Numbered from the stretch's first letter, positions 1 to 9,630 are shown. The stretch is DNA of 64,000 nucleotides from Buchananella hordeovulneris (GCF_001907235.1 NZ_MQVS01000011.1:1-64000); one strand, 5' to 3'. Numbers and translations: made by a program. Notes: generated by a model from the letters alone, not told the origin.

Positions 1-142
1 ACCAACACAAACACAACACATTAAACACAAACCCAGACACGACCAACACAAACTCATGCACACACCCGCTCTACAGTTACAAACCCACCAAACAACACCC
101 CCCCCACCCGGGGGGCAGGAAACACGGTGAGTTAAATAAACG
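1..142. other. spacer upstream of 5S rRNA
   Basis: The first 142 bases are A/C-rich and carry no convincing open reading frame. They immediately precede the 5S rRNA, so they most likely are the 23S-5S internal spacer of an rRNA operon whose 16S and 23S genes lie outside the window. That is an inference from position; no 23S sequence is recognisable. Confidence 0.5.
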
Positions 143-260
143 TGCGGCGGTCACAGCGTCAGGGAAACGCCCGGACCCATACCGAACCCGGAAGCTAAGC
201 CTGACAGCGCCAATGGTACTGCACCCGCCAGGGTGTGGGAGAGTAGGACACCGCCGCCAC
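143..260 (+). rRNA. rrf: 5S ribosomal RNA
   Basis: 5S rRNA of the large ribosomal subunit. The conserved internal block CCCGGACCCATACCGAACCC and the following GGAAGCTAAGC, the loop near GGTACTGCACC, and the 3' GTGGGAGAGTAGGACACCGCCG are all present. The ends GCGGCGGT and ACCGCCGC pair as helix I. The length of about 118 nt fits. The exact ends are uncertain by a few bases. It is followed by a strong hairpin and is presumably the last gene of an rRNA operon. Confidence 0.95.
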
Positions 261-268
261 CACACCCA

Positions 269-302
269 GTGGGCCCCCCAACAACACAGTTGCGGGGCCC
301 AC
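269..302 (+). terminator. rRNA operon terminator
   Basis: A perfect 9-bp stem, GTGGGCCCC pairing with GGGGCCCAC, closes a 16-nt A/C-rich loop just downstream of the 5S gene. There is no long T tract, which is common in GC-rich actinobacteria. Confidence 0.75.
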
Positions 303-419
303 AACCACAACCACCAACTCCGCAAGCCGCGCGTTCCACTCCACACCCCGCCACCGTCGAGTGTGCGCTAGCGTGGTGCCGTATCGACCCGGTGTGTCGA
401 GACAGAAACGGAGACCACC

Positions 420-1508
420 TTGTTCCTGGCCTTGCGCGAGATTAGGCACCAGCCAGCCAGATTCTTGCTAATCACCATCGTGGTGGTGCTGGTTAGCTAC
501 CTCGCCTTTTTCCTAACCGGCCTGGCCTATGGTCTGGCCAGCGCCTATTCCGAGGCCATCCGTAACTGGTCGGCCAGCGGGGTGGTGACCACCAGTACCG
601 CCAATCAGAACCTCATGGCCTCCCGCCTGTCCGCTCGGCAATTGGAGGTGGCTAGTGAACAGGCCCCCGCGGCGGCCCCGTTGCTACTGCAAGCGGTGGT
701 GTACGTCCCGTCCGCCGGGCAGGAGGAGCGGGCTAACGCCTACCTCTTCGCCGTCGACGAGGCCGGCCCGGCCGCCCCCGCGGTCACGGAGGGCCGCTAC
801 CCGCGCGCTGGCGGCGAGATCCTGCTCGATGCCACGCTGGCGCGGGAAGGATTTGCCCTGGGCAGCCAGGTGCAGCTGGCCGATTCCGATACCACCTGGC
901 AGGTGGTGGGATTCACCGACGCGCAGCGTTTCCAGACCGCGCCAGTCATGTATGTCAGCATCGACCAGTACCGGGACCGCTTTGGTTACCTCCTGGCCGG
1001 GCGCGATGGGGAGGTGGCGGCCCATGCCGTCGTTCTTGGCCCGAATGCGACCCCGGACGCCGCGGCCTTGGAGGAGGCGGGGCTGGAGTACCTGTCCAGT
1101 GACGCTCTAATATCAGCGTTGCCAGGCTACAACGCCCAAGTATTGACCTTCTCCCTCATGATCGGCTCCTTGATCGGCATCGCTACCTTAGTGTTGGCGA
1201 TCTTCATCTACGTGTTGACGCTGCAAAAGCGTTCCCTCTTCGGCATTATGAAGGCGCAAGGTATCCGCACCTCTTACATAGTGGTATCCGGCGCGGTGCA
1301 AACCTTCTTCCTGACCATGGTGGGGGTCGGCATTGGGCTGGCCCTGGCCTTCGGCACCTCTGTGGCCCTGGCGGGCAAGGTGCCGTTCGCCGTGTCTCCG
1401 GTCTTGTTCGCGGGCGTTATCGGTGCCTTCCTGCTTGGCACTGTCATCGGCGGACTCGTGCCGATCCGCACCATTTCCCGTATCGACCCGATTGAGGCGA
1501 TTGGCTGA
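420..1508 (+). CDS. ABC transporter permease, FtsX/HrtB-like
   Basis: Membrane subunit of a MacB/HrtB-type ABC exporter (362 aa). The N-terminus (LREIRHQPARFLL) and first membrane helix at about residues 15-38 are typical of DevC/HrtB permeases. A large extracytoplasmic domain follows, then three hydrophobic segments in the last 130 residues, the usual FtsX topology. It starts at TTG 420 with GGAG six bases upstream. Its stop codon overlaps the ATG of the ATPase by one base (TGATG), so the two are translationally coupled. HrtBA exporters extrude heme and protect from its toxicity, but other MacB-like pairs carry peptides or lipids. The heme assignment is only a similarity-based suggestion, and no heme-sensing two-component genes are adjacent. 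Confidence 0.8.
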   Translation: MFLALREIRHQPARFLLITIVVVLVSYLAFFLTGLAYGLASAYSEAIRNWSASGVVTTSTANQNLMASRLSARQLEVASEQAPAAAPLLLQAVVYVPSAGQEERANAYLFAVDEAGPAAPAVTEGRYPRAGGEILLDATLAREGFALGSQVQLADSDTTWQVVGFTDAQRFQTAPVMYVSIDQYRDRFGYLLAGRDGEVAAHAVVLGPNATPDAAALEEAGLEYLSSDALISALPGYNAQVLTFSLMIGSLIGIATLVLAIFIYVLTLQKRSLFGIMKAQGIRTSYIVVSGAVQTFFLTMVGVGIGLALAFGTSVALAGKVPFAVSPVLFAGVIGAFLLGTVIGGLVPIRTISRIDPIEAIG

Positions 1509-2248
1509 TGATTGAGTTAACCGGTGTCACGAAAGACTTTCAGCAAGGCGACGAGACCATTCACGCCCTGCGCTCCACCGATTTTTCCGCCCACCCGGGG
1601 CAGCTGGTGGCCATCATCGGGCCGTCCGGCTCCGGCAAGTCGACGTTTCTGACCATCGTGGGGGGCCTGCAAAGTCCCACCTCGGGCCGGGTGGTGCTCT
1701 CCGGCATAGACATCACTGACGCCACCCCGGCCCAGCGCTCTGCCGCCCGCTTCGACAAGCTCGGCTTTATCCTGCAGTCCTCCTCGCTGGTGCCGTTCTT
1801 GCGGGTGGAAGAACAGCTTTTGCTACACGACAAGGTACGCGGTCGCCGCACGGACCTGCAGCGGCGCGCCGAGCTCCTGGAGCGGCTGGGATTGACGAAG
1901 CTGGCGCGAAAATACCCCGCTGATTTGTCCGGCGGTGAACGCCAGCGGGTAGCGATCGCTACCGCCCTCATGCACGATCCCGACGTCATCCTCGCCGACG
2001 AACCCACCGCGGCCCTGGACACCTCCCGCGCCTTCGAGACCGTCCAGCTGCTGCGTGAGCTCACCCACGACCTAGACAAGATCACCATCATGGTCACGCA
2101 CGACCAGCGGCTGCTGCGCTACTGCGACCGGGTCTACGAAATCCGGGACGGGGAACTATCTGAACGCCCCGAGGTGGCCGGCGGGGAGGACGTTGGGGAG
2201 CACGACGCCGCCCAGGCCGACGCCGCCCACTCCCGCCTAGGCAAGTAA
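1508..2248 (+). CDS. ABC transporter ATP-binding protein, HrtA/LolD-like
   Basis: ATPase partner (246 aa) of the permease just upstream. Visible motifs are Walker A GPSGSGKST near residue 38, the signature LSGGERQR near residue 140, Walker B VILADEPTAALD, and the H-loop MVTHD. The DEPTAALD form and the short compact length place it in the MacB/LolD/HrtA subfamily, which powers mechanotransmission exporters rather than import. The C-terminus has an acidic, Ala-rich tail of about 30 residues that is not part of the catalytic core. It is coupled to the permease by TGATG and followed by a perfect palindromic terminator. The substrate is unknown; heme efflux is a possibility. Confidence 0.85.
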   Translation: MIELTGVTKDFQQGDETIHALRSTDFSAHPGQLVAIIGPSGSGKSTFLTIVGGLQSPTSGRVVLSGIDITDATPAQRSAARFDKLGFILQSSSLVPFLRVEEQLLLHDKVRGRRTDLQRRAELLERLGLTKLARKYPADLSGGERQRVAIATALMHDPDVILADEPTAALDTSRAFETVQLLRELTHDLDKITIMVTHDQRLLRYCDRVYEIRDGELSERPEVAGGEDVGEHDAAQADAAHSRLGK

Positions 2249-2250
2249 GC

Positions 2251-2276
2251 GGCAGGGCCCCCGCGGGGGCCCTGCC
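2251..2276. terminator. bidirectional terminator
   Basis: A 26-base perfect self-complementary sequence (GGCAGGGCCCCCG and its complement) lies between the ABC operon and the convergent mannosyltransferase gene. It could end transcripts from both sides. Confidence 0.75.
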
Positions 2277-2343
2277 TACCGGGGATGAGCCACAGGGACG
2301 GTGTGAATATCGTGTGGGCGCCGACGGGGGAGCAGCCGACCGG

Positions 2344-4149
2344 CTAGATCCAGCGTTCGGACCACATGCGTTGCTGCCATTCCTCGTACGGGATGTAGTC
2401 GCCGACCCAGATCGGCCAGAAGAACCACGCCACGGCCACCACCAGCGCCGTCACGCCGCCCACCAGGGCCCATTGCCGCGCCCGCCAGGTGCGCGTGGGG
2501 GCCCACAGCCAGGCCATGGCCTGGCCCCAGGTGGCGCCCTCGACCGGGGCCGCGGGGAGCGGTCCGGCGCCCGGCGTCGATTGGGCGGCTGGCTGTTCCG
2601 CTGCCGGTTCACTGGTCGACTCGGGCACCGCCGGTACCGCCGGTTGCGCGCGCCGCGCGCCCAGCCACTGGCAGAGCAGCGCCACCGCGTAGGTAAGCGC
2701 CAGGCAGACCCAGGGGGAGAGCACCACGGTGTAGAAGGTGAAGATGGTGCGGTTGAGGTACTGGAACCACGGCAGGTATAGGCCGCCGTAGGCGGCCAAG
2801 ATCAGCCAGGCCCGCCAGTCGCGCCTAAAGATCGCCCCCCACAGCACTAGGAGGAGGGCGGCGGCCCCCAGCCACCACACGGCCACGTTGCCGATGGCCA
2901 GGATGGCCTCCACGCACCGATCGGAGGCGCACGTCTGCCCGGCCCGGTGAGAGAAGTCATCGGGCCAGTAGAAGGAGGTGGGGCGCAGCTGCAGCAGCCA
3001 CCCGAACGGGCTGGACATGTAGCTGTGCTCGCTGGTGACCCCCACGTGGAACGTGTAGATGGCCTTGTGGTAGTCCAACCAGTCGGCAATGGCATCGGGC
3101 AGGAAGCTCGGGGTCCACGGTTCGCGGCCCGCCAGGCGTTCGGCCGCGGCCCACCCGTGCTTGTAGGCGCCCGGGTTGCTGAACCACTTCAACCAGGTCG
3201 CGGTGTAGGTCAGGGCCGCCACCCCTACCAGGGCGAAGAAGGCCGGGATACCGCCGCGCACGATGCCAGCCTCTTCCCAGCGACGCACCCCCACGGCCCG
3301 GCGGGCACCCAGCTCCCAGCCCAGCACCAGCAGCCCGGCGGCCGCCAGCATGTACAGGCCCGACCACTTCACGCCGCACGCCAACCCGAAGGCCACCCCG
3401 GCACCGATGAGCCACCAGCGCACGCCGGTGCGCGGCCCGTAGTGCGAGGGGGTGATGCCGCCGTGGCGCGCCAGATCGCGGGCCATAGCCCCGCGGGAGA
3501 CGTCCCGGTCGACCACGATGCACACCATGGCCACCAACACCCAGAAGGTCAGGAAGATGTCGAGCAGCGAGGTGCGGGACTGCACCAGGTGCTGCCCGTC
3601 CAGCGCCAGGAACAGCCCGGCCGCTGCCCCGAGCACCTGGTTGTGGAACAGGCGGGCCGCGAGCCACGTCAGCAGCACCACGGTCAGGGTGCCAGTCAGG
3701 GCCGCCCCGAACCGCCAGCCAAACGACGACTCGGGGCCAAACAGCTGCAACCCCAGCGCGATCATCAGCTTGCCGACGGCCGGGTGCACGACGAAGGACG
3801 GACTCGTCTTGGCCCCCGAGAAGTCGCCGCGTGCAAACGCCTCGTTGGCGCCGTCCGCCCACTCGGACTCGTACCCGTTTTGCCACAGGGTGTAGGCGTC
3901 CTTGATGTAGTAGGTCTCGTCGAAGACGATCGAGTGCGGGTGGCCCAAATGGATGGTGCGCAGCACGAACGCGAACAGGCCCACCACCAGCGGCACGATC
4001 CAGGCCGCGGCCGCCACCCGCCAACTGGTTAAGGCCCCGAGGCCGAGGCGGGAGCGCCAGTACAGTTCACTTGCGGCCTCGCCCGGGCTGGCACCCCCCA
4101 AAGGAGCGAGGGCAGGTGATCGTTTGCTGGCGGTTACCTTGGCTTTCAC
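2344..4149 (-). CDS. pmt: protein O-mannosyltransferase (PMT, GT39 family)
   Basis: Polyprenyl-phosphate-mannose-dependent protein mannosyltransferase (601 aa), an integral membrane enzyme that glycosylates secreted Ser/Thr-rich proteins during Sec export in actinobacteria. Evidence is the multi-spanning topology, the extracytoplasmic acidic motif after the first helix (HSIVFDETYYIKDAYTLW, the Asp-Glu pair essential in PMTs), and the C-terminal hydrophobic segments around FYTVVLSPWVCLALTYA. A Pro/Ala/Glu-rich insert of about 45 residues sits before the last helix. The start is GTG 4149. It is divergent from rsmI, with a 41-bp shared promoter region. This pmt-rsmI-metG-tatD-rpf-rsmA-ispE order is typical of actinobacteria. 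The Thr/Pro-rich wall proteins encoded elsewhere in the window are plausible substrates (inference). Confidence 0.9.
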   Translation of the reverse strand: MKAKVTASKRSPALAPLGGASPGEAASELYWRSRLGLGALTSWRVAAAAWIVPLVVGLFAFVLRTIHLGHPHSIVFDETYYIKDAYTLWQNGYESEWADGANEAFARGDFSGAKTSPSFVVHPAVGKLMIALGLQLFGPESSFGWRFGAALTGTLTVVLLTWLAARLFHNQVLGAAAGLFLALDGQHLVQSRTSLLDIFLTFWVLVAMVCIVVDRDVSRGAMARDLARHGGITPSHYGPRTGVRWWLIGAGVAFGLACGVKWSGLYMLAAAGLLVLGWELGARRAVGVRRWEEAGIVRGGIPAFFALVGVAALTYTATWLKWFSNPGAYKHGWAAAERLAGREPWTPSFLPDAIADWLDYHKAIYTFHVGVTSEHSYMSSPFGWLLQLRPTSFYWPDDFSHRAGQTCASDRCVEAILAIGNVAVWWLGAAALLLVLWGAIFRRDWRAWLILAAYGGLYLPWFQYLNRTIFTFYTVVLSPWVCLALTYAVALLCQWLGARRAQPAVPAVPESTSEPAAEQPAAQSTPGAGPLPAAPVEGATWGQAMAWLWAPTRTWRARQWALVGGVTALVVAVAWFFWPIWVGDYIPYEEWQQRMWSERWI

Positions 4150-4166
4150 GCGCTACAGCATACGAT
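4139..4166 (+). promoter_or_regulatory. putative promoter of rsmI
   Basis: TTGGCT and TACGAT are separated by 16 bases, with the TACGAT box 25 bp before the GTG start and an AAGGAGG ribosome site in between. It resembles a group 1 sigma-factor promoter. It overlaps the first codons of the divergent mannosyltransferase gene. Confidence 0.4.
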
Positions 4167-4190
4167 GGGTCCGTTTTTTAAGGAGGCGCC

Positions 4191-5072
4191 GTGCAAGCTA
4201 GTGAGTCAACTGAGGTCCTCATCCCGGGCACCATTGCCCTGGCCGCCACCCCGATCGGCGATGCGCGCGACGCCTCGGCCCGCCTGGTGACGGCCCTGGG
4301 ACAGGCCGACATCATCGCCGCCGAAGACACCCGGCGGACGCGCGACCTGGCGCGGCGCCTGGAGATCACCCTGACGGGCAAAGTGACGGCGTTCCACGAG
4401 CACAACGAGCAAGCCAAGACCCCGGTCCTGCTGGAGCAGGCGCGGGCGGGAGCCCGGGTGCTGTTGGTGACCGACGCGGGCATGCCGTCGGTCTCTGACC
4501 CGGGCTACCGATTGGTGGCGGCTGCGGCCGCGGCGGGCATCGGGGTGCGGGTGCTGCCGGGACCGAGCGCGGCGCTGACGGCGCTGGCGATCTCGGGGCT
4601 GGCGTCGGACCGTTTCTGCTTCGAAGGCTTCTTGCCCCGCAAGGAGGGGGAGCGCTCCCGCCGCCTGGCGAGCCTGGCAGGCGAGGAGCGGACCATGATT
4701 TTCTTCGAAGCCCCGCACCGCACGGCCGCGGCCCTCGCGGCCCTGGCGCAAGCCTTTGGGGAGCAGCGCCGGGCAGTGGTGTGCCGCGAACTGACCAAAA
4801 CCTACGAGGAGGTCGTGCGCGGGGAGTTGGCGGAGCTAGTTGCCTGGGCAGCGGACGGCGTCAAGGGCGAGGTATCGATCGTGGTGGCGGGGGCACAACC
4901 GCAGGCGGTGGCGGCGGCGAGCCTGGTGGACCGGGTGGAGGAACTGGTGGCGGGTGGGGCCCGGCTGGGCGACGCGGCCGCCACGGTGGCGGCGGACACC
5001 GGGGTAGCCAAGCGCGAGCTGTACGCCGCGGTGGTGGCTCACCGCTCCCGGGCGGTCACCCCGCAGGATTAG
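4191..5072 (+). CDS. rsmI: 16S rRNA (cytidine-1402 2'-O)-methyltransferase
   Basis: RsmI (293 aa) uses SAM to methylate the ribose of C1402 in the decoding centre of 16S rRNA. The tetrapyrrole-methylase fold is recognisable from [16 protein letters not shown] at the N-terminus, [33 protein letters not shown] with the SAM-binding Gly/Asp residues, and the family block [19 protein letters not shown], followed by [16 protein letters not shown] and the IFFEAPHR motif. Length is normal. The GTG start at 4191 is set by AAGGAGG five to ten bases upstream. The last 50 residues form an Ala-rich helical tail. It stands between the divergent mannosyltransferase and the convergent sucrose phosphorylase gene, so it is probably monocistronic. 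Confidence 0.95.
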   Translation: MQASESTEVLIPGTIALAATPIGDARDASARLVTALGQADIIAAEDTRRTRDLARRLEITLTGKVTAFHEHNEQAKTPVLLEQARAGARVLLVTDAGMPSVSDPGYRLVAAAAAAGIGVRVLPGPSAALTALAISGLASDRFCFEGFLPRKEGERSRRLASLAGEERTMIFFEAPHRTAAALAALAQAFGEQRRAVVCRELTKTYEEVVRGELAELVAWAADGVKGEVSIVVAGAQPQAVAAASLVDRVEELVAGGARLGDAAATVAADTGVAKRELYAAVVAHRSRAVTPQD

Positions 5073-5122
5073 CCGCCGGGGCGGGACGGTGCGGTCACCG
5101 CAGCGCCCCCGCGGGGCGAACC

Positions 5123-6601
5123 TCAGCGGTGCGCCAGCTGCAGCAGTTCGGTGACTTGCTGCGGGCCGTCGGGCGTCGACCAGGTCAAAGTCGCAGCGTG
5201 GGTGGCGGTGTCAGCACGCAGCGTGATCTCATCGGTCCCCGCCTGCCAGCGCAGCTGCAGGTGCGGCCCGTCGGCGGTGCAGGTGAACTCTCCTCCGAAG
5301 GCGGGGTGGGTGTTGCGCAGCCGACACAGCGCCCCCAGGGCCTTAACGACGGGGCGGGCCAGCTGCTGGTCCACTTCGGTGGGGGAGTAGTAGTGCCGAT
5401 TGATGTCGCGCCCGACGCCGGTGCGCTCCAGCAGTTCCATGTCGTTGCCGCCCGCCAGGGCCCCCACGTAGTAAACCTGCGGGATGCCGGGGGTGAAGAA
5501 CTGGATGGCGCGGGCCAGTAGGTAGGCGGAGTCATCCGAGCCGAGTGCGGCATAGAAGGTGGCGTTGACCTGGTAGATGTCCAGGTTGGAGGCGGCAGTG
5601 CCAGTGGCCTGGCGGGACTGGCCACCGGTGTGCGCGTGGATGGCTTCCACCAGGGCATCAACCTGCGCATCGGTCAGCAGGCCCGGCTGGGTGGGGTCGA
5701 TCTGGTCGCGGGCGACGTCGACGACCCCGATGCCGTCGTGCGTGTCCAGGACCGTCACGGCATTGGCGGGCCGCACCTGGAGCCACCGCAGCAGCGGGGC
5801 GGTGTCACCGGTGTAGAGGGTGTGCAACACCAGTGGGGGCAGGGCGAAGTCGTAGACCCAGTCCACGGCCGCCGCGATGGCGACCTGCCGGGCGTAGTGG
5901 GAGTGCACCTCGACGAGCACCTCCATGCCGAGCTCACGGGCGCGGGCCGTCAAACGGTCGATGAACTGGAAGGTCTCGGGGGTGAGGAAGCAGGAGGTGC
6001 CGGGGGTCTTGATGGCGTAACCGACGGCGTCGAGCCGCACCAGGCGCACCCCGCCATCGGCCAGGGTGGTTAGCACCCGCTCCAGGTAAGCCCAGCCTGC
6101 CGGGTGGCCCAGGTCAATGTCGATCTGTTGCGCGGTGAAGGTGGTCCACACCAGCCGCAGTTTCCCGGCCACCCGGTAGGGGGTGAAGCACAGGCCGGGC
6201 CGGGGCCGATAGATGGCGGTCAGGTCGGCCTCGCTCACCCCGTCGGGGAAGACCGAGGACAACGTCAGGAACATGCCGTCGGCGGGGGAGTCCGCTCCCC
6301 GGGCCTGCCAGTCGACGAACTGCGGGCTGGCCGCCGAGACGTGGTTGACGATCAGATCCGCCATCACCTGGTGCGTGGCGGCGAGGTCCCGCAGGTCTTG
6401 CCAGCTGCCCAGGCGGGGGTCGACGACGGTGTGGTCCACCGGGTCGAAGCCGGCGTCGGCGCCATCGATGGGGGTGAAGAATGGCAACACGTGCACGCCG
6501 CCAAACCAGTGCGACAGCTGGGTGGTGAGCAGGCCGCGCAGGCTCGGCAGGTCCCCGGCGAGCCGGTCGGCGTAGGTGATGAGTTGGACTTCGTTGCGCA
6601 T
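5123..6601 (-). CDS. sucrose phosphorylase (GH13_18)
   Basis: Sucrose phosphorylase (492 aa), a cytoplasmic glycoside hydrolase family 13 enzyme converting sucrose and phosphate to glucose-1-phosphate and fructose. The match to the bifidobacterial enzyme is close throughout: VQLITYADRL at the start, the specific block FFTPIDGADAGFDPVDHT, the nucleophile Asp191 in RLDAVGY, the acid/base Glu231 in VEVHSHY, and the transition-state Asp289 in LDTHDGIG. The loops GRDINRHYY and QATGTAASNLD are also conserved. Spacing of the three catalytic residues equals that of the known enzyme. It starts at ATG 6601. No sucrose permease or LacI regulator is adjacent, so uptake must be encoded elsewhere. Related GH13_18 enzymes act on glucosylglycerate or sucrose-6-phosphate, but the residue match favours sucrose. 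Confidence 0.9.
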   Translation of the reverse strand: MRNEVQLITYADRLAGDLPSLRGLLTTQLSHWFGGVHVLPFFTPIDGADAGFDPVDHTVVDPRLGSWQDLRDLAATHQVMADLIVNHVSAASPQFVDWQARGADSPADGMFLTLSSVFPDGVSEADLTAIYRPRPGLCFTPYRVAGKLRLVWTTFTAQQIDIDLGHPAGWAYLERVLTTLADGGVRLVRLDAVGYAIKTPGTSCFLTPETFQFIDRLTARARELGMEVLVEVHSHYARQVAIAAAVDWVYDFALPPLVLHTLYTGDTAPLLRWLQVRPANAVTVLDTHDGIGVVDVARDQIDPTQPGLLTDAQVDALVEAIHAHTGGQSRQATGTAASNLDIYQVNATFYAALGSDDSAYLLARAIQFFTPGIPQVYYVGALAGGNDMELLERTGVGRDINRHYYSPTEVDQQLARPVVKALGALCRLRNTHPAFGGEFTCTADGPHLQLRWQAGTDEITLRADTATHAATLTWSTPDGPQQVTELLQLAHR

Positions 6602-6741
6602 GACTTTCTCCCGGTGTGGCTGGCGTCGGTGGCAGCGTAGGGCCTGGTGGGCGAGATAAGCGGATTCGGCACGTAACGATCTGGTGGAGACGCCTCGGCA
6701 GGCGGGGCTCGGCGCGGCGGGCGGGCCACTAGGATGAGGCC

Positions 6742-8553
6742 ATGACTCGTGTTCTTTCCGCCGTGGCGTGGCCGTATGCCAACGGGCCGCGACACATCGG
6801 CCATGTGGCAGGCTTTGGTGTTCCCTCCGACGTTTTTTCGCGCTATATGCGGATGGCGGGGCACGAGGTGCTGATGATCTCGGGAACCGATGAGCACGGC
6901 ACCCCCATTTTGGTGGCCGCTGACCAGCAGGGCCTGACCGCGCGCGAGCTTGCGGATAAGAATAACCGGATCATCGTGGAAGACCTAGTTGCGCTGGGCC
7001 TGTCCTACGATCTGTTCACGCGCACCACCACCGGTAATCACTATGCCGTCGTGCGGGCCATGTTCGAGACAGTGCGTGACAACGGCTACATGATCAAGCG
7101 CACCATGGGGGCGGCCATCTCGCCGTCAACGGGCCGCACCCTGCCCGACCGCTACATTGAGGGCACCTGCCCGCTGTGCGGTTACGGTGAGGCCCGCGGG
7201 GACCAGTGCGACAACTGCGGCAAGCAGCTGGATCCCACTGACCTGATCGCTCCGCGGTCCAAGGTCAACGGCGAGGTGCCCGAGTTTGTGCAGACCGAAC
7301 ACTACTTCTTGGACCTACCGGCGCTCGCCGAGGCGCTCGGCCAGTGGCTGGATGAGCGGGAGGCGGCGGGTTCGTGGCGCCCCAACGTCATCCGGTTCTC
7401 CCAAAACATCCTGGCCGAGATTCGCCCGCGGGCCATGACCCGCGACATCGACTGGGGGATTCCGGTACCGGGCTGGGAGGACCAGCCAAACAAACGACTC
7501 TACGTCTGGTTCGATGCCGTCATCGGCTACCTTTCGGCCTCTATCGAGTGGGCCCGTCGCAGCGGGGACCCGGACGCTTGGCGCAAGTGGTGGAACGACC
7601 CGCAGGCCCTCAGCTACTACTTCATGGGCAAAGACAACATCGTCTTCCACTCCCAGATCTGGCCCGCCGAGCTGCTTGGCTACAACGGCCAGGGCGCGCG
7701 CGGCGGCCAGCCCGGCGCCTTCGGGGTGTTAAACCTGCCCACCGAGGTCGTCTCCAGCGAGTTCCTCACCATGGAGGGCAAGCAGTTTTCCACCTCCCGC
7801 TCGGTGGTCATCTACGTGCGTGACCTGCTCTCGCGCTACCAGAGTGACGCCCTGCGGTACTTCATTTGCGCCGCCGGGCCGGAAAACCAGGACAGCGACT
7901 TCACTTGGGCGGAGTTCGTGCGCCGCACCAACCACGAATTGGTGGCCGGCTGGGGCAACCTGGTCAACCGCACGGCCGCGATGATTGCCAAGAACTTCGG
8001 GCAGATTCCTGCCCCGGGGCCGCTGGCCGACGTCGATGCGGCCTTGCTGGAGGCGGTTGCGGCCGGGTTTGCTACCGTCGGCTCGCTGATTGCCGCCCAC
8101 CGGCAGCGCGCCGCCATCGGTGAGGTCATGCGGCTGGTGGGGGAGGCCAATCGGTACGTGGCCGAGACCGAACCGTTCCGGCTGAAGGCGCCCGAGCAGC
8201 GTGAGCGCCTGGCTACCGTGTTGCACACCTTGGCCCAGGCGGTGGCGGATCTGAACACGATGATGTCGCCGTTCCTGCCGCACTCGGCTAACGCCATCGA
8301 TCGGGTGTTGGGCGGGGCCGGAGACCTGGCACCCCTGCCGCGCATTGAAGAAGTGGTCGATCTTGACATCACCCGCGAGGATGGCAGCCCGTTGGACTAC
8401 CCGATCATCACCGGCGACTACACCAATGTGCGCCCCTGGGCGTCCCGCCCGGTGGTGGTGGGCACACCGGTGGCCAAGCCGACGCCGGTTTTCGTCAAGC
8501 TCGACGAGTCGGTCATCGCCGAGGAATTGGCCCGGTTGGAGAAGGCCAAGTAG
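6742..8553 (+). CDS. metG: methionyl-tRNA synthetase
   Basis: Class I synthetase (603 aa) that charges tRNA-Met. The HIGH motif appears in [12 protein letters not shown], the zinc knuckle as [18 protein letters not shown], the catalytic [11 protein letters not shown] and WFDAVIGYL blocks are intact, and the KMSKS loop is the variant FSTSR common in actinobacteria. The anticodon-binding helical domain follows from about residue 390. There is no C-terminal EMAP-like tRNA-binding domain, so it is the short form. A TAGGAT box lies at 6730-6735, only seven bases before the ATG, so the transcript may be leaderless or nearly so; a GAGG is also present. The gene is followed after three bases by tatD, suggesting one operon. 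Confidence 0.97.
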   Translation: MTRVLSAVAWPYANGPRHIGHVAGFGVPSDVFSRYMRMAGHEVLMISGTDEHGTPILVAADQQGLTARELADKNNRIIVEDLVALGLSYDLFTRTTTGNHYAVVRAMFETVRDNGYMIKRTMGAAISPSTGRTLPDRYIEGTCPLCGYGEARGDQCDNCGKQLDPTDLIAPRSKVNGEVPEFVQTEHYFLDLPALAEALGQWLDEREAAGSWRPNVIRFSQNILAEIRPRAMTRDIDWGIPVPGWEDQPNKRLYVWFDAVIGYLSASIEWARRSGDPDAWRKWWNDPQALSYYFMGKDNIVFHSQIWPAELLGYNGQGARGGQPGAFGVLNLPTEVVSSEFLTMEGKQFSTSRSVVIYVRDLLSRYQSDALRYFICAAGPENQDSDFTWAEFVRRTNHELVAGWGNLVNRTAAMIAKNFGQIPAPGPLADVDAALLEAVAAGFATVGSLIAAHRQRAAIGEVMRLVGEANRYVAETEPFRLKAPEQRERLATVLHTLAQAVADLNTMMSPFLPHSANAIDRVLGGAGDLAPLPRIEEVVDLDITREDGSPLDYPIITGDYTNVRPWASRPVVVGTPVAKPTPVFVKLDESVIAEELARLEKAK

Positions 8554-8556
8554 CCG

Positions 8557-9507
8557 GTGGGTAAGTCCAAACGGTCCCAGCGCTGGCCCGACGTCGGCGC
8601 CGCCCTGCCTGCCCCGGTCACCGACAATCACACGCACCTGCCGGTGCGCTTGGCGGACATTCCGCTGGTGCAAGGTGAGCGCTTGCCGCTGCCGGAGCAG
8701 TTGCGGCGCGCCGCTGCGGTCGGGGTCGAGCGCATCATCACCGTCGGTTGTGAACTGCCCGATCTGGCCGCCAGCCTAGAGCTGGGCAACCTGCCGGGGG
8801 TGCGGGTGGCCCTGGCCCTGCACCCCAATGAGGCCCCGCTGCACGCCGGGGGGCAGCACTACGCGGACGGCGGCGCCCCGGATGGGTTGGAGCCGCGCCT
8901 GCTGCCCCACCACGCCACCAGCTTGGACGACGCTGTCGCCGAGGTCGCCCGCCTGGCCGCCGATCCGCGGGTGGTGGCGGTGGGGGAGTCCGGTCTGGAT
9001 TACTTCCGGGGCGCTCCACCTGCCCGGGCGGCGCAACAGGCCGCCTTCCGGGCTCACATTGCCCTGGCCAAGGAACTGGACAAGCCGTTGCAGATCCACG
9101 ATCGGGATGCCCACCAGGACGTCATCGATATTCTGTTGGCCGACGGTGCCCCGGCTCGCACCGTCTTCCATTGCTTCTCCGGTGACGCCGAGATGGCGGG
9201 GGTGCTCGCCGAGCACGGCTGGTTTGCTTCCATCGCCGGTCCGGTGACCTACCACGCCAACGAGGAGGCCCGTCGGGCCCTGCGGGCCCTGCCCCGCCAC
9301 TTGGTGCTGGTGGAGACCGACGCCCCCTACCTGGCCCCCCATCCGCTGCGGGGACGCCCAAACGCCTCCTACGTTATGCCCGTCACCGTGCGGGCGATGG
9401 CCGAGGTCTGGCAGGCTGACCTCGCTGACGTGTGCCAGCAGCTGGAGCGCAATACGCAGGCGGTCTACGGCACTTGGCCGCCACTGGGCGGCCCCTGTGG
9501 CAGCTGA
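8557..9507 (+). CDS. tatD: TatD family metal-dependent DNase
   Basis: TatD/YcfH-type hydrolase (316 aa), a TIM-barrel enzyme with two metal ions, acting as a 3'-5' exonuclease or deoxyribonuclease. The metal ligands are all visible: DNHTHLP near residue 25, the Glu in VGESGLDYFR, IHDRDAHQD, VFHCFSGD, and the Asp in VETDAPYLAPHPLRG. It starts at GTG 8557, three bases after the metG stop, matching the common actinobacterial metG-tatD-rpf-rsmA arrangement. It carries a longer insert than usual near residues 90-125 (HYADGGAPDGLEPRLLPHH), a feature of actinobacterial members. Substrate is not predictable from sequence. Confidence 0.93.
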   Translation: MGKSKRSQRWPDVGAALPAPVTDNHTHLPVRLADIPLVQGERLPLPEQLRRAAAVGVERIITVGCELPDLAASLELGNLPGVRVALALHPNEAPLHAGGQHYADGGAPDGLEPRLLPHHATSLDDAVAEVARLAADPRVVAVGESGLDYFRGAPPARAAQQAAFRAHIALAKELDKPLQIHDRDAHQDVIDILLADGAPARTVFHCFSGDAEMAGVLAEHGWFASIAGPVTYHANEEARRALRALPRHLVLVETDAPYLAPHPLRGRPNASYVMPVTVRAMAEVWQADLADVCQQLERNTQAVYGTWPPLGGPCGS

Positions 9508-9630
9508 CACTCGGGGCGGCCGGGCCCTAGACAGCCCCCGTATGCCTGGCATTACAGTGCTGGTGGTGCCCGCCCGTGGCGCCGTCGCTTGCCCCGGTGG
9601 CCTCCCCGCTGCCTAGACCTAAAGGACATC

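Noticed and set aside
2947-4032. 361-codon plus-strand frame opposite the mannosyltransferase gene
   Set aside because: The opposite strand encodes a full PMT protein with its catalytic motif; this frame is Arg/Gly/Gln-rich without any family pattern.
7729-8673. 314-codon minus-strand frame opposite metG and tatD
   Set aside because: It is antisense to conserved enzyme genes and shows no motif or ribosome site.
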